Positions 60,501 through 64,000 of a DNA stretch of 64,000 nt are shown here, in pieces. Source of the stretch: Spirodela intermedia (taxonomy: Eukaryota > Streptophyta > Magnoliopsida > Alismatales > Araceae); assembly GCA_902729315.2 (NCBI GenBank), contig LR746268.1:2411501-2475500 (forward strand), in the 5' to 3' direction. How positions within the stretch are numbered: the stretch's first letter is position 1; each line of letters starts with the position of its first letter. A program made the position numbers and the translations under genes. Under the pieces are notes generated by a model that saw only the letters and a list, made by a program, of their open reading frames with translations, was not told where the DNA came from and searched no databases.

Positions 60501-63500
60501 TATGTGTTAGCTAACATTCACAAGCTATAATGTAACCAATTTTTTGAAAGCGAATAATGTATTAATCGGCCATTAAACCTAAATAAAGTGACATACAAGT
60601 TAACATAAAACCAACCCTCATAGAACTCCATATACAACGAACAGAAATCCATAACAAGGGAGTGTAGATTAGCTTGCATCGACCCCAAGGAAACTAAGAT
60701 ACTAGAACAACCCCATTCCTCACAAAATTCTCGTACTGGCTGACACTTTTTAAATATAGAGAAAAACCCTATGAAAGAGTAGCTGTCACACAGGGACAAG
60801 TGATTGGTTACCTTGTGAGCAATGACAGACCTAAAATAAAAAGATCATCTTCCCCGGGCACTTCAAATCTATGAAAATTAACTGGACTCCCAACCCATTT
60901 CAAGTTCTCATAGGAGCCTAAGTGGATCCTTCAGAGAAGGCATACAAGAAAATATTTACAAAGCACACAAAGAGAAGAAACTCCAGTCCAGATTATCATG
61001 CAAGAGCTTGACCAACGCAGCTCAACATAGTTATTTAAATGACCAGTTTGTCATCAGATAGAGCTCAATGAGGAGATATCATACCAGATCAACCATAATG
61101 CTGACCTTCTATACTTCTAACAGAGATATTTTATTTGAACAATAATCTGAGATTTTCCATTTAATGTAATTGAATCATTTTGAGCGTAACAATGAGACCA
61201 GGAGCTGACCACACATCAAGAAGTTTTTTTTTTATTTCTTCAATCCATAAGCCAAGTGGAAAGTGAACGGTACCTCTTGGGCATTGTCAACTTAAGAGGT
61301 ACATCACAAATAAGTATCAAATACTTCGTAACCCTCAGTTACAAACTACAATTCGCACAATGATCCCAACTTGACAGGCATGGCACTTTCTAGAATTTTT
61401 TTGGTCAAATAGAGAATAGACAGCACAATGAGCTAATAGCATAAGACAATTGATAAAGGTAAATATTATGACCAACCACAACCAATATGGACCAATGCAA
61501 CGACCTTACTTCTCTGAGGGTATCATAGAAACCTCCAAAAACAATAATCTTGTGCTTGTACAATACCTGGGGATGCAAAATCGATCATCAGTGATATCAA
61601 CGAGTTTATTATAAAAAACATATCTCACAAAAGATGTAACAAAATATCTGCAATCACCATCTGTCATTCAGCTTGAATTTTGAGCGTAATGAGGCGGTGA
61701 TGGGATGAAGAAATAATTAACCTACACATTACCATCTTCATTCTAGTACAAACAAGGACAGATCTATAGAAAGAAACAGTAAAACTACCATACAGCTTAT
61801 CGAAAAAATGATAAGAAGCCAGCACAAATGGCAGATCAGGACATGTGGGGTTAGAGACTAAGAAAAAGGAATGAGCTTCCAAGTTGTCATTCAAAAACGC
61901 TCTTTTCATTCAAAAATAAATTTTTAGTGCCGGAAAATTCTGCATGAGAGACACTAAATGGGAAAAATTAGTTACTTTAAATCATACCATCCATATCATT
62001 TGTAATCTATGTTGGGAGGAATGAGAAACACTGAAACACTCATTACTTTGATTCTTCTTCTCTCAGGAGATTCGATCATAATATGCCTTAACCTTGTTAT
62101 GTAGTGACAACACCTCATTACTTTGATGCTTTGACTCCCAAGAAATTTAACCGTAGTTATGCCTTAACCTGGTTGTACAGTGGCAACATAAAATTCAGAT
62201 CGCTGAGGTTCAGCTAAGATGGAGCCAATGGAGAAAGAAGATATGTTGCAATCTTCAGAGGCTTATTATGCTGCAAACCATCAATGCTATTTATGTGACA
62301 AGAAATATACGTAATTTCGGAGGGAAACTGTTCTGAGATAAAAAGGTTTTCATGTGTTTTTAAAAAGATGACAAAGTGGATGAGATTTTTATGAAATGAT
62401 GAAGTAGGTCATAAACTCTGATGGAGAGGGATACAACTAATGCAAAAAGGGGTTTTCAGTTCATAGATCGCAGACTGGTACCCCAGACTTTCGGCAAAGG
62501 AGATCAAGAGGAAAAATGGATGTAGGGGACGGATTTAAGAGAAATGGTAGGATAAGGCGACACCCCAATAACCTAAAACAAAATTGATTGAAAATACGTT
62601 TCAAAAACGAACCCCATTACGACCTCGTGTCATCTTTATAAGAGAAGAAAGGAGTCATTCTTTAACTGGATTCCTAATACATTCATTAAATAACTTGACT
62701 CTTAACTGATTAGAGAACTATTGTACAGACTACTATTAAAACGTGACTCTTTCCAAAAATAACTGAGAAAAGTTAAGAACGGAATTAAATCAAGTTTTCT
62801 TCACCCATCTTGCGTGCATCAACATTCTCTGTTAATGATTATGCAATACTATCTATTTATTTTTTTTAAAGTGAACTTTCCAAAAATATTAATACATGAT
62901 GCATAAAGGACAAACACAGAAAAGTTGTTATTTCCCTTAAATGTAATAGAATGCTATCCAAGATTATTGTCTTTATTGTAAATATATAGTGTTTCTTATG
63001 AAGAGCTCCCATGCAGTCTTTCCACAATGCTTCATTCATTTAAACCCACAGCTCATAGAATGCATTAAATACAATACTAAAATATAATTGAGGAATCTTC
63101 AAATTGCTTATATAGCTTGTACGAAGATCTATCTATAGTTGGATTATGCAACAATGTTTTTAGACTATTAATGATGCTCTCCTAAACAACATAATGTTTA
63201 ACCTTTATCCTGAGAGAATATATAGTATTTATCGCTTGAACCACAAGAGATGACCGTTAAATATGCATCGCACAAACCCATATCTTCATAAATATTCCTA
63301 TGGCCATTATTTGTTGCTCCTTTTTTATCAACTTGTAGCCTTACGGCTCAGCCATAATCCTTAGCATAGTGTTGAAAACCAGCAAAAAAAAATTATTTCA
63401 AATAATGGTACGAACTAGACACTGAAAAACTAAAAAGAACTCGGGGAACATAAAAAATAATCTATCAGAAATTTTCGGGGAAGGAAAATCAAGAATTATT

Positions 63501-64000
63501 ATGCGATTTTTTCTGATAGACTAAGCATAAGAAACGGGAAAATCCATAAAACAGCTGAAATGAGAGAGAATGTGTTAGAACGTTGGATGAATTTGGTGTA
63601 TAAAAGTGGAAACAGGACTAAGAAAAAAGATGGCAAAAGTGACCGATAGAGGAAGTTTCTACATGACTTGCTAAACAATGAGATTTCCCTTGTTCCTAGC
63701 TTAAAGGTTTATAACTATCTCGGGGATTTAACACTTTCTCCTAGGATCCAAGAGGATAGGACAAAGATCTAGTCACGAAAATAAAGACACAAAGTGATCT
63801 ATCTGAATGGGATTGGGTTGTTCACCTGCGTCAGTTCACAAAGTAGTTTAATGAGATTACAACATAAAGAACAATGATTGACCACAAGTCAGAAGAAGTG
63901 CTTCTATGGAGGACAAGAAAACCAAGGCATACCATTCGATGCCCTGATCTAGCACTCGGACAACCCTTCAAAAGTAGTTGTTCCCACTGGTTTGACTTCA
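51553..64000 (-). CDS. Kelch repeat protein, KLHDC4 type (5' end outside the window)
   Basis: Predicted beta-propeller protein conserved in eukaryotes; molecular role poorly defined. Fifteen minus-strand exons are visible: 63933->64000, 61505-61566, 59882-59924, 59720-59800, 58788-58904, 57059-57164, 55954-56017, 53889-53931, 53479-53700, 53234-53395, 52749-52871, 52516-52668, 52151-52237, 51736-51804 and 51553-51657. Phases agree throughout, giving about 500 residues. Kelch blades show as KSNQWEQL...SARSGHRM, IIVFGGFYDTLREV, VFLYGGYSKEV...TWEW, RAVMFGGVVDMEV and YVYGGMMEVKDREI. An acidic stretch (DENDDEDDSEDDDSQ) and the conserved tail EGKNLRRKEKRMRIEQIR, LGLSDSQRTP and FYRRTNLYWQMAA follow. 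One intron uses a GC donor (at 59719-59718). The exon starting at 53700 could instead start at 53682; both are in frame. About the first 150 residues lie beyond 64000. Confidence 0.92.
57833..58436 (+). mobile_element. Retroposon-like insertion with poly-A tail in a kelch-gene intron
   Basis: About 600 bp ending in 20 A residues (58417-58436) and bounded by identical 13-bp direct repeats TCTTGAAAGAGAG at 57820-57832 and 58437-58449. A poly-A tail plus a 13-bp target duplication indicates insertion by LINE machinery (SINE, truncated LINE or processed transcript). No coding domain is recognised. It is antisense to the kelch gene, in the intron between exons 57059-57164 and 58788-58904. The repeat is partly GA-rich, so chance identity is not excluded. 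Confidence 0.55.
61567..63932 (-). other. Large intron of the kelch gene, 2.4 kb
   Basis: Lies between the exon ending in SGHRM and the exon starting VLYKHK. AT-rich, with no gene or clear element visible. Confidence 0.75.

Noticed and set aside
1-64000. tRNA, rRNA, snRNA genes and CRISPR arrays
   Set aside because: No cloverleaf box motifs, rRNA landmarks or regularly spaced repeats were seen; the tandem repeats present are microsatellites or simple duplications.

Overview
The window is nuclear DNA of a flowering plant. Genes are intron-rich with GT-AG splice sites, the protein families are plant-specific (SOBIR1 receptor kinase, type-B response regulator, plastid ribosomal protein bS21c, plastid small HSP), and the AT-rich space between genes carries retrotransposon remains and CT/GA microsatellites. 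Very GC-rich, partly intronless genes (the SOBIR1 pair and the HemN/HemW-like gene) next to AT-rich genes suggest a monocot. That is an inference, and no species can be named.

Layout. 1-4.1 kb: 3' part of a protein-L-isoaspartate methyltransferase gene (+), whose first exon is not visible, with a short solo LTR upstream. 4.4-6.9 kb: complete intronless SOBIR1 receptor kinase gene (+) with W-boxes upstream. 6.9-16.8 kb: AT-rich DNA with microsatellites, a degenerate tandem repeat and a 1.7-kb solo LTR. 16.8-17.9 kb: a second SOBIR1-like gene (+) that keeps signal peptide, LRRs, a membrane segment and the last ~20 residues of the kinase C-terminus but has lost the kinase core. 20.1-20.7 kb: plastid ribosomal protein S21 (-). 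21.8-23.0 kb: organellar small heat shock protein (+). 24.3-25.8 kb: HemN/HemW-like radical SAM protein (+). 26.4-28.7 kb: eIF3 subunit J (-), with a probable 5' UTR exon near 30.4 kb. 30.7-31.25 kb: W-box-rich 255-bp tandem duplication. 31.4-31.7 kb: possible small membrane protein (-). 34.2-35.9 kb: second copy of the solo LTR family. 36-42 kb: decayed retroelements, including a 5'-truncated LINE with a 13-bp target duplication nested in probable Copia sequence. 44.8-50.0 kb: type-B response regulator (+). 51.6->64 kb: KLHDC4-type kelch protein (-), at least 15 exons, 5' end outside the window.

The genes are mostly unrelated housekeeping functions (protein repair, plastid translation, heat stress, heme handling, translation initiation, cytokinin signalling). 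The exception is the SOBIR1 pair about 10 kb apart: a complete co-receptor kinase and a kinase-deleted relative with an intact reading frame. SOBIR1 is the adaptor kinase for LRR receptor-like proteins, so the truncated copy could act as a decoy, a dominant-negative subunit or a scaffold in the same immune complexes. That is the most interesting observation here and it remains inference. Exon limits were placed by eye from splice consensus, reading frame and family similarity.
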